DNA from: Symbiodinium natans
Taxonomy: Eukaryota; Sar; Dinophyceae; Suessiales; Symbiodiniaceae
Assembly (NCBI GenBank): GCA_905221605.1
Contig: CAJNDS010002230.1
Span: 250,001 to 275,000 of the forward strand
DNA: 25,000 bases
Reading direction: 5' to 3'
The notes under the pieces were generated by a model. It ran no database searches and was not told the origin of the DNA. It saw only the letters and a list, made by a program, of their open reading frames with translations. How positions within the stretch are numbered: the stretch's first letter is position 1; each line of letters starts with the position of its first letter. The position numbers were made by a program, and so were the translations under genes. Shown piece after piece: positions 1 through 7,326 of the stretch.

Positions 1-1962
1 CCCGTCCGTAAGCGAGGACCTGCTGTAGTGAGTGATCTCAGCAATCTTCGACCGATCAGCTACACGGATGACCTCGAGACGTTGTTTGACCTCGTTTGGC
101 TCTCACGGCAAAGGCAGGCACTTGAAACATATGCGGGCGCTGAGCAAGGTGGGGGTCGCGTTGATAGTTCACTTATTGCCTTAGGGCTGATTTTGGCCCT
201 GCAGACCCGTTCTGCGTGGCGGCTTCCCTCGTTTCTTCTTAAGTCTGACCTTCTGCAAGGTTACGATTTAGCTTGGAAGGATGCTGTGTTACTACAGGCA
301 AAGTGGGCTGGAGTCAAAGGCTCCTTTTGGCTTTGCCTCGACGCGTCCTTTGCGCATGACCAATGTAGGATCCGTTTAGGCCCCTTTTTGGGTAGTACCT
401 TATTGCTCCTCGATGCTGGGCTGGGTCAGGGAGGCAGGCGCGCTGTGCATCTCTTCAACACTCTTACGCGAGGTCTCGCTGAGGAGGTTCTCAGTAGATG
501 TGCTGGCGCAGCAATCGGAGCTAACCCTTTAATGGTTAGACCTTTCCTGGCCGCAACAGAGTTTGAGAGCACGCACGTTGCTTGCCGTCCTCCGCTTGTT
601 GACAGAATCGCTCGCATGGCAATGGCATCCGTAGGTGCCTGTCTAGAAAATGAATTTGCAACAGCCATGTCTCCAAGAGCCAACCGAGTTGAAGCTTTGC
701 TGACAATTGACACTGTCTCACCATTGACGCTCGCACTGGTTCAGTTCGTCGACGACGTTTTTTGCCTTCAGTCCACGTGTTGGGGACTAAAAAGGGCTTG
801 TCAAAGCCTTGAAGACTTCGCGCGCTTGTGGCGGCATAAGTTTGCTTCTGGAAGAAAGGCCTCGACATTCTTGACGATTGGAACCACGGTGCCAGAAAGT
901 TCCTCGCTTGCTCCTGTTGGAGGTTCTCTGCCTTGCCCTGTGGATCGTTTAGGGGTGTTAGGGGTTGTTGTCGATGCTGATTTGTCTTTCCTTCCCTTGC
1001 TTGAGAAAACCATCGGTGTCCTAGGTGCTGAAACCCAGTCTCTCATCAAGGCAATGCGTGACCTCTCTCTTAGCATTCCTCTGCAGCTTGACGAGTTGCA
1101 ACATAGGGTTGAGGCTAAAGCATTGCACGGAGCAGAAGCCTTGGCCAGTGCTTCTTGTGGATGGCCTGAAGTTGCTCGAAGGATGAATGTGGCTCACTAC
1201 AACTCCTTGAAGGCCGTACTTGGAGCTGAGCGCAGTTCCTTGGGAGCCGGGGCCCAGCACAGACTTTTGCTGACTTTGGGGGTTAGGCTTAGGTTAGGCA
1301 CCAAACTGGCAATTCGCATAGGGACTGCCAGAGCCCGTCTTCTCTCGTTGCCGGTGGACAGCCCGGTGACGGCAGCCACACAAGGAGCTTTGAGTGTCAC
1401 TGGTCGGCACTGGCTCACTGACGCACTGCTTGTTCTGGCATCAATTGGCCTTGACCAGACCCTTGGCGCTGATTGCTTCCTGCCTGTCCCAGGCTCTGAC
1501 CCCCAAGCTGCGCGTCGGGCTGTCCTGAGGTGGAAGCGTGAGGTCTTGCTGCCTGCAGCTTACAGATATGAGCGCAACTGGTTTCAATCTCAGATATCCG
1601 CGCACGATGCTTGGCCTTGGACCTTGCCGCATTGGGACAATAAGAATGCTCTGGATTTCTTGTCCAATCAGTGCTGGGGAAAGGCCATGTGGCGACATGC
1701 AAGGGCCTGGCTTCTTGCCCGCGCCAGCAATCTGCCGCCCTTTGCCGCACTTGGCAGAGCTGATCTAATGGGCACTGCGGCTTGTCCACTTTGTGGGAGC
1801 CATTGCTCGCTGGAGCATGTTCTGACCTGCGCTCTGGTCATTGAGATGGTGGGGCCTCCTCCGACATCGTGGCCTACCATCCTGGAGGCAGCTTCGGATG
1901 ATGCGCCGGCCCGCATTAAGTGGGTTGGCCGTGCAATGGCTGCACTTGTGGCCAGTGTTTAA
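1..1962 (+). CDS. LINE reverse transcriptase, C-terminal part (5' partial)
   Basis: The protein is the catalytic part of a non-LTR retrotransposon polymerase, which copies element RNA at the nicked target. The frame is open from base 1; counting from a GTG at 28 gives 644 residues. The segment KRGPAVVSDLSNLRPIS is the typical RT entry motif. Motif A is KSDLLQGYD (residues 72-80), motif B is GLGQGG (131-136), and motif C is FVDD (240-243) in place of the usual F/YADD. The C-terminus has a CX2CX7HX3C knuckle (residues 586-601, CPLCGSHCSLEHVLTC), common at the end of LINE polymerases. No endonuclease is seen, because that part would lie upstream. The RT is divergent: motif B lacks the usual GxxQGxxLSP form. 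No internal stop interrupts the frame, so this part of the copy may be recent. The stop TAA is at 1960-1962. Confidence 0.75.
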   Translation, partial: PVRKRGPAVVSDLSNLRPISYTDDLETLFDLVWLSRQRQALETYAGAEQGGGRVDSSLIALGLILALQTRSAWRLPSFLLKSDLLQGYDLAWKDAVLLQAKWAGVKGSFWLCLDASFAHDQCRIRLGPFLGSTLLLLDAGLGQGGRRAVHLFNTLTRGLAEEVLSRCAGAAIGANPLMVRPFLAATEFESTHVACRPPLVDRIARMAMASVGACLENEFATAMSPRANRVEALLTIDTVSPLTLALVQFVDDVFCLQSTCWGLKRACQSLEDFARLWRHKFASGRKASTFLTIGTTVPESSSLAPVGGSLPCPVDRLGVLGVVVDADLSFLPLLEKTIGVLGAETQSLIKAMRDLSLSIPLQLDELQHRVEAKALHGAEALASASCGWPEVARRMNVAHYNSLKAVLGAERSSLGAGAQHRLLLTLGVRLRLGTKLAIRIGTARARLLSLPVDSPVTAATQGALSVTGRHWLTDALLVLASIGLDQTLGADCFLPVPGSDPQAARRAVLRWKREVLLPAAYRYERNWFQSQISAHDAWPWTLPHWDNKNALDFLSNQCWGKAMWRHARAWLLARASNLPPFAALGRADLMGTAACPLCGSHCSLEHVLTCALVIEMVGPPPTSWPTILEAASDDAPARIKWVGRAMAALVASV

Positions 1963-2096
1963 AAGTCCGCCCAGAGCTCAGTACTTGTTTGTAAGCTGCT
2001 GCTCCCGTCACTCCCGGCCCTCGTTGGCACAAGTGAGGGAACTGTGCTTGAGCTGCCTGCGGGCGCCCAAGATGACCCGCATTAGGGTCTCTACAT

Positions 2097-2118
2097 TAAC
2101 AGAGCCTAACAGAGCCTA
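2097..2118 (+). repeat. 10-bp tandem duplication at putative LINE 3' end
   Basis: TAACAGAGCC occurs twice in direct succession (2097-2106 and 2107-2116), followed by TA. It lies about 135 bases after the RT stop and 16 bases before the next element's ATG. I read it as the 3' tail of the LINE. Confidence 0.5.
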
Positions 2119-2133
2119 GACACCCGGCTCTTT

Positions 2134-4275
2134 ATGGTGCGAATTCGAAGTTTCTTGAGTATGTGCAGTGGTTTGAAGGCGTCCAGGTCCGGCAGTGATG
2201 TTTCCTTGTTTCCGTGCGCCTTACCTTATCCAGAGATCCTCGATGTGGAGATTTTGACGGGGGAGGCCGAAGCACGACAGTGGTGGGCAAAGGCTTTCGT
2301 GAATGCGTTTGTGGCCTGGTCCAACTTTGTGGTGCTTGGTTGCCCGCGGCTGGATGAAGGGGGCTGCGAGCCGCATGTGGGCTATCGTAGCACACAAGAT
2401 GCTCGGTTTTTTGGCGATAGGCTACTTGGCGAGGTGGAAGAATTTGCTAGTTACGATTTGATTGTGGGTGACTTGACGTGTGATGGCAAACGTGCTGTCG
2501 TCGAGGAACACTTGAAACGGGTCGTAACTTCAGCAGGTGCAGCTTACGGCGTCCCCGCTCAGGCTGGGACTTCGGCATCTACGGCGCTTCCTGTCGTGGC
2601 AAACCGCGTGGCAGTGCCGGAGAAGGCGGGGAATGTGGACCCTCTGGATTGGCTTCCGGAGGATCGGGCCAGAGTAATGTCTGATTTGCCGGCTCTGCGG
2701 CTTCCGCAGGATCAGTGGGGGGAGGTGCCGGTTGCCTGCCATCAGGTGGCGGAGAACGAAGAGAGGGACGTGGCGGCCATGCTTTTGGAGACGGACATGG
2801 CAGTGATCATCCCAGAAAAGTTGCTACCTAGAAGGGCTGATGGCGAGCTTCTTGTCGGCGGACTATTTGCTGTTGCCAAAAATGATTCCGAGGATCGTCT
2901 CATTTTTGATCGGCGACCTGAGAATGCGACGATGGCTAGGCTGGATTGGGCTTCTCTTCCTAGTGGAGCATGTTACACACGGATGCTTCTCCAGCCCGAC
3001 GAGTTTCTGCGAGGGTCAGGAGATGATTTACGAAATTATTACTATGCTCTAAAGCTACCAGACAACTGGCTTGAGTTCAATTCGGTTGGCAGGCGTGTGC
3101 ACAAGGACCTTGTGGCCAAGTATGGCGGCGACCCCAAAGAACCGCATCGTCTCTGTTTCAGGGTTCTAGGGATGGGTGATACCAACGGCTGCGCCATTGC
3201 CCAGGCGACCCATGAAGCGATCTTGAAGTCCGAGGGCGTCCTGCCGGCGAAGGCCACCCTCGAATATGGCAAACCCGTTCCAAATCAAGCGCTGTGGGAA
3301 GGTGTGTGCCTAGATGATCTGCTAGTGACCCTGCGGAAGAAGATCTCTGGCAGAGTACCTCTAGACGGCAGCTTTGTGCCGCCTCCCCCGCAGGACGACG
3401 ACGAAGATGTTCAGCAGATCCTGGCGGCGGAGGTCGCCTACGAGAAGGCAGGGCTGAAGAGGGCAATGCACAAGAGCTTCCGCATGCTCTGTCAGTTCCG
3501 TGCTTGGGGAGCTGAAGTCGATGGAGTGGTCGGTCGCGTAGGGGCCCCATTGCAAGTTCGACGTGAGGTTTGGAAACTTTTGTGCATGGTTGTTCGGCTA
3601 GGCTGGGCGACAAAGAACATCCTGGAGAAGATCAATGGGTTCATTTGCTTCATTTTCCAGTTCAGGAGGGAGTTGTTCAGTCTACAGCACCATGTGTACA
3701 AGTTCGTTTCCAGCTTGCCTCAGGAGCGATGGTGCCGGCTGCCGGCCTACATCCGTGATGAGCTCAGGAGTGTGAGTCTTCACCTGCCTTGGGCCACGTG
3801 GCATATGCGCAAGCGTCTGAGCACCTCATTGTTGGCTACGGATGCCACCCCGACATCAGGTGGTGCTGTGAGAGCCGACGTCTCCGGCGAGTTGGCTCAG
3901 GAGCTGTGGGTGCGCTCGGAGATCAGGGGAGAAGCGGTCCGCCTTGATAGGAGTGAGGCCTCCTACTTTCTGGACCCCGAGCCGTCGCATGCTTCGCAGT
4001 TTGTGAGTGCCCTAGCAGAGTGTTTAAACTGGAGGGTGACCGCGAAGTACACCTTCCGAAGCTCATCGCACATTAACTTGCAGGAGCTGCGAGCATTGAG
4101 ACGGGAGGTGGTTCGAATGGCCTCCGACTTTGCGCAGGGTGGCCAAGTGCAGTTAGCTTTGAATGATTCGCGGGTGACGATTGGGGCGGTGTCAAAGGGG
4201 AGGTCTAGTAGCTACAAAGTAAATGGCCTTGGCGGTTGCTCTACTCTGGGTGGAGACACAAAGCAACCTTGCTGA
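2134..4275 (+). CDS. DIRS-like reverse transcriptase-RNase H, broken at its C-terminus
   Basis: This 713-residue frame encodes the polymerase of the tyrosine-recombinase element. RT landmarks are RLIFDRR (255-261), motif A DLRNYYYALKL (298-308), a motif B region GMGDTNGCAIAQATHE (346-361) and the catalytic CLDD (392-395). The RNase H domain starts at ATDATPTSGGA (568-578, Asp570), with Glu651 in NLQELRAL and Asp678 in LALNDSR. The natural end of RNase H is missing from this frame. After residue 698 the frame runs into unrelated residues and stops at 4273-4275, while the expected closing motif (LLWVETQSNLAD) is read in frame 2 from 4229. The copy is therefore probably a pseudogene, or the assembly carries errors here. 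The start is the first ATG after the LINE tail; the true N-terminus (gag or linker) may be lost. Confidence 0.8.
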   Translation: MVRIRSFLSMCSGLKASRSGSDVSLFPCALPYPEILDVEILTGEAEARQWWAKAFVNAFVAWSNFVVLGCPRLDEGGCEPHVGYRSTQDARFFGDRLLGEVEEFASYDLIVGDLTCDGKRAVVEEHLKRVVTSAGAAYGVPAQAGTSASTALPVVANRVAVPEKAGNVDPLDWLPEDRARVMSDLPALRLPQDQWGEVPVACHQVAENEERDVAAMLLETDMAVIIPEKLLPRRADGELLVGGLFAVAKNDSEDRLIFDRRPENATMARLDWASLPSGACYTRMLLQPDEFLRGSGDDLRNYYYALKLPDNWLEFNSVGRRVHKDLVAKYGGDPKEPHRLCFRVLGMGDTNGCAIAQATHEAILKSEGVLPAKATLEYGKPVPNQALWEGVCLDDLLVTLRKKISGRVPLDGSFVPPPPQDDDEDVQQILAAEVAYEKAGLKRAMHKSFRMLCQFRAWGAEVDGVVGRVGAPLQVRREVWKLLCMVVRLGWATKNILEKINGFICFIFQFRRELFSLQHHVYKFVSSLPQERWCRLPAYIRDELRSVSLHLPWATWHMRKRLSTSLLATDATPTSGGAVRADVSGELAQELWVRSEIRGEAVRLDRSEASYFLDPEPSHASQFVSALAECLNWRVTAKYTFRSSSHINLQELRALRREVVRMASDFAQGGQVQLALNDSRVTIGAVSKGRSSSYKVNGLGGCSTLGGDTKQPC

Positions 4276-5027
4276 CTGCCGACTCGCGTTTCAAAGAGCT
4301 CCCCCCACCTAGGGCACCGATGGCTTGGATGCGAAAGTATGGGCTGCAGGCCGGACAGCGCTTCGTAGGCCTGGAGATTTTCGCAGGTAGCTGTCGCATC
4401 ACTATGGCGCATCGGGAGGCCGGCCTGGAGATGGTCGACCCAGTCGACACCTTATGGGGCATCTCGGCCTTTGAGGAGTGGATCGATGAACTGATTCTCA
4501 GTGGTCGCGTGCAATGGCTGTGGTTGGCACCGCCTTACTCAAACTTCTCCCCCTTAAGGTCTCTTGAACGTGGGGGCCCGCTCAGGCCGGCCGGAAATCC
4601 GGAAGGGGATCCAAGTCAGCCTGCAATTGCCTTAGGGAACTGTTTGTGGGAGAGAGCGTTGCACCTGGTGGACTTGATGCTGCAGGTCGGGGGCTTCTTC
4701 GTCATCGAACATCCGAGGCGGAGTCGGGCCTGGAGCTTAAGAGTGACCGAGCTGTTCAGCGGAAGAGGTGTGGCGTGCAAGCTCAAAGTTGACTGGTGTG
4801 CATTCTGTGAGTCCAATACCCCAGAACCTCCTTTAAAGAAGCCAACCGTGCTATACACCAATGCCCCGTGGGTCAGTCAAGTCGTCAAGCTTTGTCCTCG
4901 TGATCACCAGCACGCGGCTCCATTGAGGGGAAAGAGGGCGAAGGCTGCCGAAGCCTACCCGGAAAAATTCTGCCAAGTTCTGGCCGATGCCTGCCGTGAA
5001 TGGACGGCGGGCCGCTCGCCTCAATGA
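4236..5027 (+). CDS. Cytosine-C5 DNA methyltransferase-like domain of the DIRS-like element, catalytic Cys replaced by Tyr
   Basis: C5-methyltransferases bind S-adenosylmethionine through motif I and attack cytosine with a Cys in a PC dipeptide (motif IV). Motif I reads FVGLEIFAGSCRITMA (residues 43-58). The motif IV position reads WLAPPYSNFS (96-105), so Tyr101 (TAC, 4536-4538) stands where Cys is expected; a single G-to-A change from TGC would cause this. Motif VI is FFVIEHP (154-160), retaining the Glu. A C-terminal AYPEKFC (240-246) resembles the end of the family. The real frame is entered about 4281 (DSRFKELPPPR), after the RNase H end; the ATG at 4236 is probably not a true start, and the domain belongs to the polyprotein. 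The stop overlaps the recombinase start by 41 bases. SAM binding may persist, but methylation activity is unlikely in this copy. Confidence 0.65.
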   Translation: MLYSGWRHKATLLTADSRFKELPPPRAPMAWMRKYGLQAGQRFVGLEIFAGSCRITMAHREAGLEMVDPVDTLWGISAFEEWIDELILSGRVQWLWLAPPYSNFSPLRSLERGGPLRPAGNPEGDPSQPAIALGNCLWERALHLVDLMLQVGGFFVIEHPRRSRAWSLRVTELFSGRGVACKLKVDWCAFCESNTPEPPLKKPTVLYTNAPWVSQVVKLCPRDHQHAAPLRGKRAKAAEAYPEKFCQVLADACREWTAGRSPQ

Positions 5028-5985
5028 AGCCACGCTTACGCCCGAGTATCGTCGGCACTTGCGGGAGGCGGGCGTGTACATACTCGGGCTGGTGGCGCTG
5101 CTGGGTGGGGCATTGACTGTCCGTACGCCAGCGAGGGTCGTGGACCGTTTCCTAGAAGAAGCAGTGAACCACGCGTATCAAAGTGGTGAGAAGCTTTACT
5201 GGATCACACTGGGGGTGCTTAGTGTCCAACGGTCGTTCAGATTGTCGGGGGCTTATCTCAAGGCCACTTGGTCAGCGATTAGAGCCTGGCGTTTGTTGCA
5301 ACCCATCAAGCCCCGCATCCCGATGACCAAGTACGTCATGCAGTGTCTGCTGGTGGTATGTTTGGCGCGTGGACATGCTCTGGCGGGAAAAGCTAAAGAA
5401 GAGTGGTGGGGTGCTATGCTAGGTTTCTGGTTGGCCTTCGTAGGGATGATGCGTCCGGGCGAGGTCGATGCACTCCGTGTTCGTGATCTTTGTTTTCCCG
5501 AGGCACCGGAGTTGGCGGAGGGGATCGGGCTGGTGGTGTCGATAAAGCAAGCCAAGACACGGCGTGTGTGGGCCAAGCAATTTGTAGTAATAGATGTCCC
5601 TGAACTGGTTCATTGGTGCACGTGGTGGACGTTGGGAAAGAGCGGAAATGCACGTTTCTTGCCCATGGGGCGACGCCGATGGGCGCAGATCCTGGCTGAG
5701 GGGATGGAGATCCTAGACTTGGCCGGATGCGGCTTTACGCTCGGCTCCTTCCGAGGTGGCGGCGCGTGTCATCATTTTAAACTGAACAAGAACTTGGGGC
5801 AACTACAGTTCGCTGGCAGGTGGCGGCGGCCGGAGACTCTCCGGCACTACCTTCAAGATGCCTTGGGCATTCATGCGTTGGCCCAGGCCCCAAGCTCTGC
5901 CCGTGCCAAACTGCAGCAGGTGTATGGGGAAGTTGGTCGTCTGTTGCGCCCGCCTCCCTTGGCTCGTGAAAGGCTTCTTCAGTAG
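4987..5985 (+). CDS. Tyrosine recombinase of the DIRS-like element
   Basis: A tyrosine recombinase inserts the circular cDNA of DIRS-type elements through a covalent 3'-phosphotyrosine. The 332-residue protein has box I as FVGMMRPGEVDAL (Arg156), a beta-hairpin lysine candidate in VSIKQAKTRR (around 187-190), box II as TLGSFRGGGA (Arg256), GRW (277-279) in the second His/Trp position, and the nucleophile candidate Tyr288 in TLRHYLQDAL. The N-terminal half is mostly helical, as expected for a core-binding domain. The usual HxxR is GSFR here, so the His is absent, which some eukaryotic members tolerate. The frame is uninterrupted. The ATG at 4987 lies inside the 3' end of the methyltransferase frame, so the protein is made either from its own start or by a shift from the upstream frame. 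Confidence 0.75.
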   Translation: MPAVNGRRAARLNEATLTPEYRRHLREAGVYILGLVALLGGALTVRTPARVVDRFLEEAVNHAYQSGEKLYWITLGVLSVQRSFRLSGAYLKATWSAIRAWRLLQPIKPRIPMTKYVMQCLLVVCLARGHALAGKAKEEWWGAMLGFWLAFVGMMRPGEVDALRVRDLCFPEAPELAEGIGLVVSIKQAKTRRVWAKQFVVIDVPELVHWCTWWTLGKSGNARFLPMGRRRWAQILAEGMEILDLAGCGFTLGSFRGGGACHHFKLNKNLGQLQFAGRWRRPETLRHYLQDALGIHALAQAPSSARAKLQQVYGEVGRLLRPPPLARERLLQ

Positions 5986-6016
5986 ACCGCCAACCCTTTC
6001 AGAAGGAACTGGCGGC

Positions 6017-6928
6017 ATGGAAGCGGATCGGGAAGGCTCCTCTCGCCGGAAGACTTTCCTCCTCTCGCGCGGGGCTTCGCAAGGTGCGCGACATGAGCCA
6101 GGCACACCAGGTGTGGGACGAGGCGCGCCCCGGCATCGAGATGCTGGCCCTTCATCTATGGAGCGGCCCGAAGCCGTCGCGGCAGCAGTCTTCAAGGCTG
6201 CGGAGTCAGCCGTGGACGGCTTGCAAGACCAGGATGTGGGAAATGGAAAATCAGCAGCGGCTATGTTGAGCACCCCGGAATCCAGAGCAGTGGCCGCCAG
6301 GTGGAGGTCCGGCAACCCAGGTCGGCGTGTGACGGCAGCGTTGGCCCGGGCCATGCAAGCCTTGCAGGAATGGGCGGTGGGCGCCCCGCCTCATGGTCAA
6401 GCTAGGCGCCAGCCGCCTGCGGTGGAACCGCTGCCAGTGCGTCGTGCAACGGCCACGACGGAAGCCAGGCCTCCTGCGGCCTCATCGTGGCTTTCTTGGA
6501 TTGCGAGGTTGAGATGGAGGACTATCGCGGTCTTGCTGGCGGTGTTGCTGTTCCCTCGAGTATGGGCTCTGATGATCGCCTTGGTTTTTCGCTTCTTGAG
6601 CCGAGCGCTGATCAGCTTTGCGGCGCATTTCGCGCGGGAGCTGTACACGCAGGCTGCCTTGGGAGCAGCCGATGTGGAGCAACAATTGGTGGACTGGCTG
6701 CATGGGCAGCTGGGCTGGGCACCGCTTCAAAGCGCAGTGTCCCCGCCTACTTGTCCGATGGGCCCTCTCCGCCGCCTCCTGTGCACCCGCCGCTGCAGGG
6801 GCCCAATGCCCTCCCGACCCGCCCTGTGGATGTCCTCATGGTCCTGTTGCTCGGGCTTCAGCTTCGTCGCCAGCCGCCGCTGGTGGGGGGGGGTGGGGAT
6901 GCCAGAGGTTAAGATCCAATTTCCATGA
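6017..6928 (+). CDS. Hypothetical ORF after the recombinase, with one hydrophobic segment
   Basis: An ATG at 6017, 31 bases after the recombinase stop, opens a 303-residue frame. I do not recognise a family. The first part is Arg/Ala/Gly-rich and probably disordered. A segment around 6485-6635 encodes basic residues and then a hydrophobic run (TIAVLLAVLLFPRVWALMIA) that could cross a membrane. After about 6730 the frame becomes Pro/Arg/Cys-rich, and the +1 frame (to 6912) looks at least as plausible, so the tail may be shifted. The frame is also open upstream, but that part overlaps the recombinase. High GC keeps several frames open here, so chance is a real alternative. If real, it would be an accessory protein of the DIRS-like element. 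Confidence 0.3.
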   Translation: MEADREGSSRRKTFLLSRGASQGARHEPGTPGVGRGAPRHRDAGPSSMERPEAVAAAVFKAAESAVDGLQDQDVGNGKSAAAMLSTPESRAVAARWRSGNPGRRVTAALARAMQALQEWAVGAPPHGQARRQPPAVEPLPVRRATATTEARPPAASSWLSWIARLRWRTIAVLLAVLLFPRVWALMIALVFRFLSRALISFAAHFARELYTQAALGAADVEQQLVDWLHGQLGWAPLQSAVSPPTCPMGPLRRLLCTRRCRGPMPSRPALWMSSWSCCSGFSFVASRRWWGGVGMPEVKIQFP

Positions 6929-7326
6929 GCACGTGATCCTGTGCACAACTTCATTGGCATTTTCAGATTCCTCTTTGTGATCCGGCTGCAGTCCATTGAA
7001 CTTGCAGCCTTCTTCGATGAGCTCATGCTTGCGGTTGACTAGGGCAATCCTGAGCCGTACTTTCATATAGAATAGTCGATTGACGCTACCACACAGGCAC
7101 AAAAAATGAGAGCCTGTGCACGTCAAGGCAGCCGGAGTTCAAGAGTCTTGGCAGGAATTAGGGTTTAGGGTTTAGGGTTTTGGTTCTAAGGGTGTTACTG
7201 ACACCTAATTTGGGGTTTTAGGCAGTTTTGGGGGCTTCTGCTGCCAGAGGCCAGACGGGGGCCTCCTAGCGTGTTTCTGGGAGGCTTGGGGGGGGGGGGG
7301 GGTTTTAGGGCTTGTGCTTTCCGCAG
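6929..7326. other. Non-coding stretch between the DIRS-like element and the membrane-protein exon
   Basis: I see no coding signal here. The stretch contains a TTTAGGG block (7157-7183), a run of 15 G (7288-7302) and, at its end, a pyrimidine-rich GTGCTTTCCGCAG that looks like a splice acceptor (AG at 7325-7326). The 3' end of the DIRS-like element should lie in its first part, but I could not fix it. Confidence 0.5.
7157..7183 (+). repeat. Interstitial telomere-like TTTAGGG block
   Basis: About three successive units of the TTTAGGG type, starting as ATTAGGG and decaying into GTTTTGG. This is the first of a series of such blocks in the 7.1-14.7 kb region. Confidence 0.75.

Larger units (their letters stand above)
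1..2118 (+). mobile_element. LINE-type retrotransposon, 3' portion, cut by window edge
   Basis: The reading frame is open from base 1, so the element extends upstream of the window. It holds an RT domain, a thumb/connection region, a C-terminal CCHC motif, and about 150 bases of 3' untranslated sequence. That sequence ends in two copies of a 10-base unit (TAACAGAGCC) at 2097-2116. Short tandem units at the 3' end are common in LINEs without a poly(A) tail, so I place the end near 2118. The DIRS-like element begins directly after it. I could not test for a target-site duplication because the 5' end is missing. Confidence 0.6.
2134..6928 (+). mobile_element. DIRS-like tyrosine-recombinase retroelement with a C5-methyltransferase-like domain
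   Basis: The order is RT, RNase H, cytosine-C5-methyltransferase-like domain, tyrosine recombinase, then a small hydrophobic ORF. RT-RH with a tyrosine recombinase instead of an integrase defines the DIRS order. The best-known DIRS elements carry an adenine-methylase-like domain at this place; here the domain has C5-methylase motifs. No gag-like ORF is visible upstream, where the LINE fragment abuts, so the element is either 5' truncated or interrupted by the LINE. I found no clear inverted termini or split direct repeats, so both ends are approximate. The copy carries inactivating changes, described under its parts. Confidence 0.7.

Noticed and set aside
5858-6016. Start of the hypothetical ORF inside the recombinase
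   Set aside because: These 53 codons overlap conserved recombinase sequence; the ATG at 6017 after the stop is the more likely start.
5803-6354. Minus-strand ORF of 183 codons opposite the recombinase end
   Set aside because: No motif; GC-rich coding sequence on the + strand keeps the antisense open.
6017-6928. An envelope-like gene of the retroelement
   Set aside because: There is no signal peptide, no cysteine pattern and only one hydrophobic stretch; nothing beyond a membrane segment can be said.
7157-7183. A true chromosome end
   Set aside because: The block is short, internal and one of many in both orientations, with genes and elements on both sides.
7271-7326. ATG at 7271 as start of the membrane protein
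   Set aside because: The first codons translate a poly-G run (GGLGGGGGF) and are followed by a good splice acceptor; an upstream exon is more likely.
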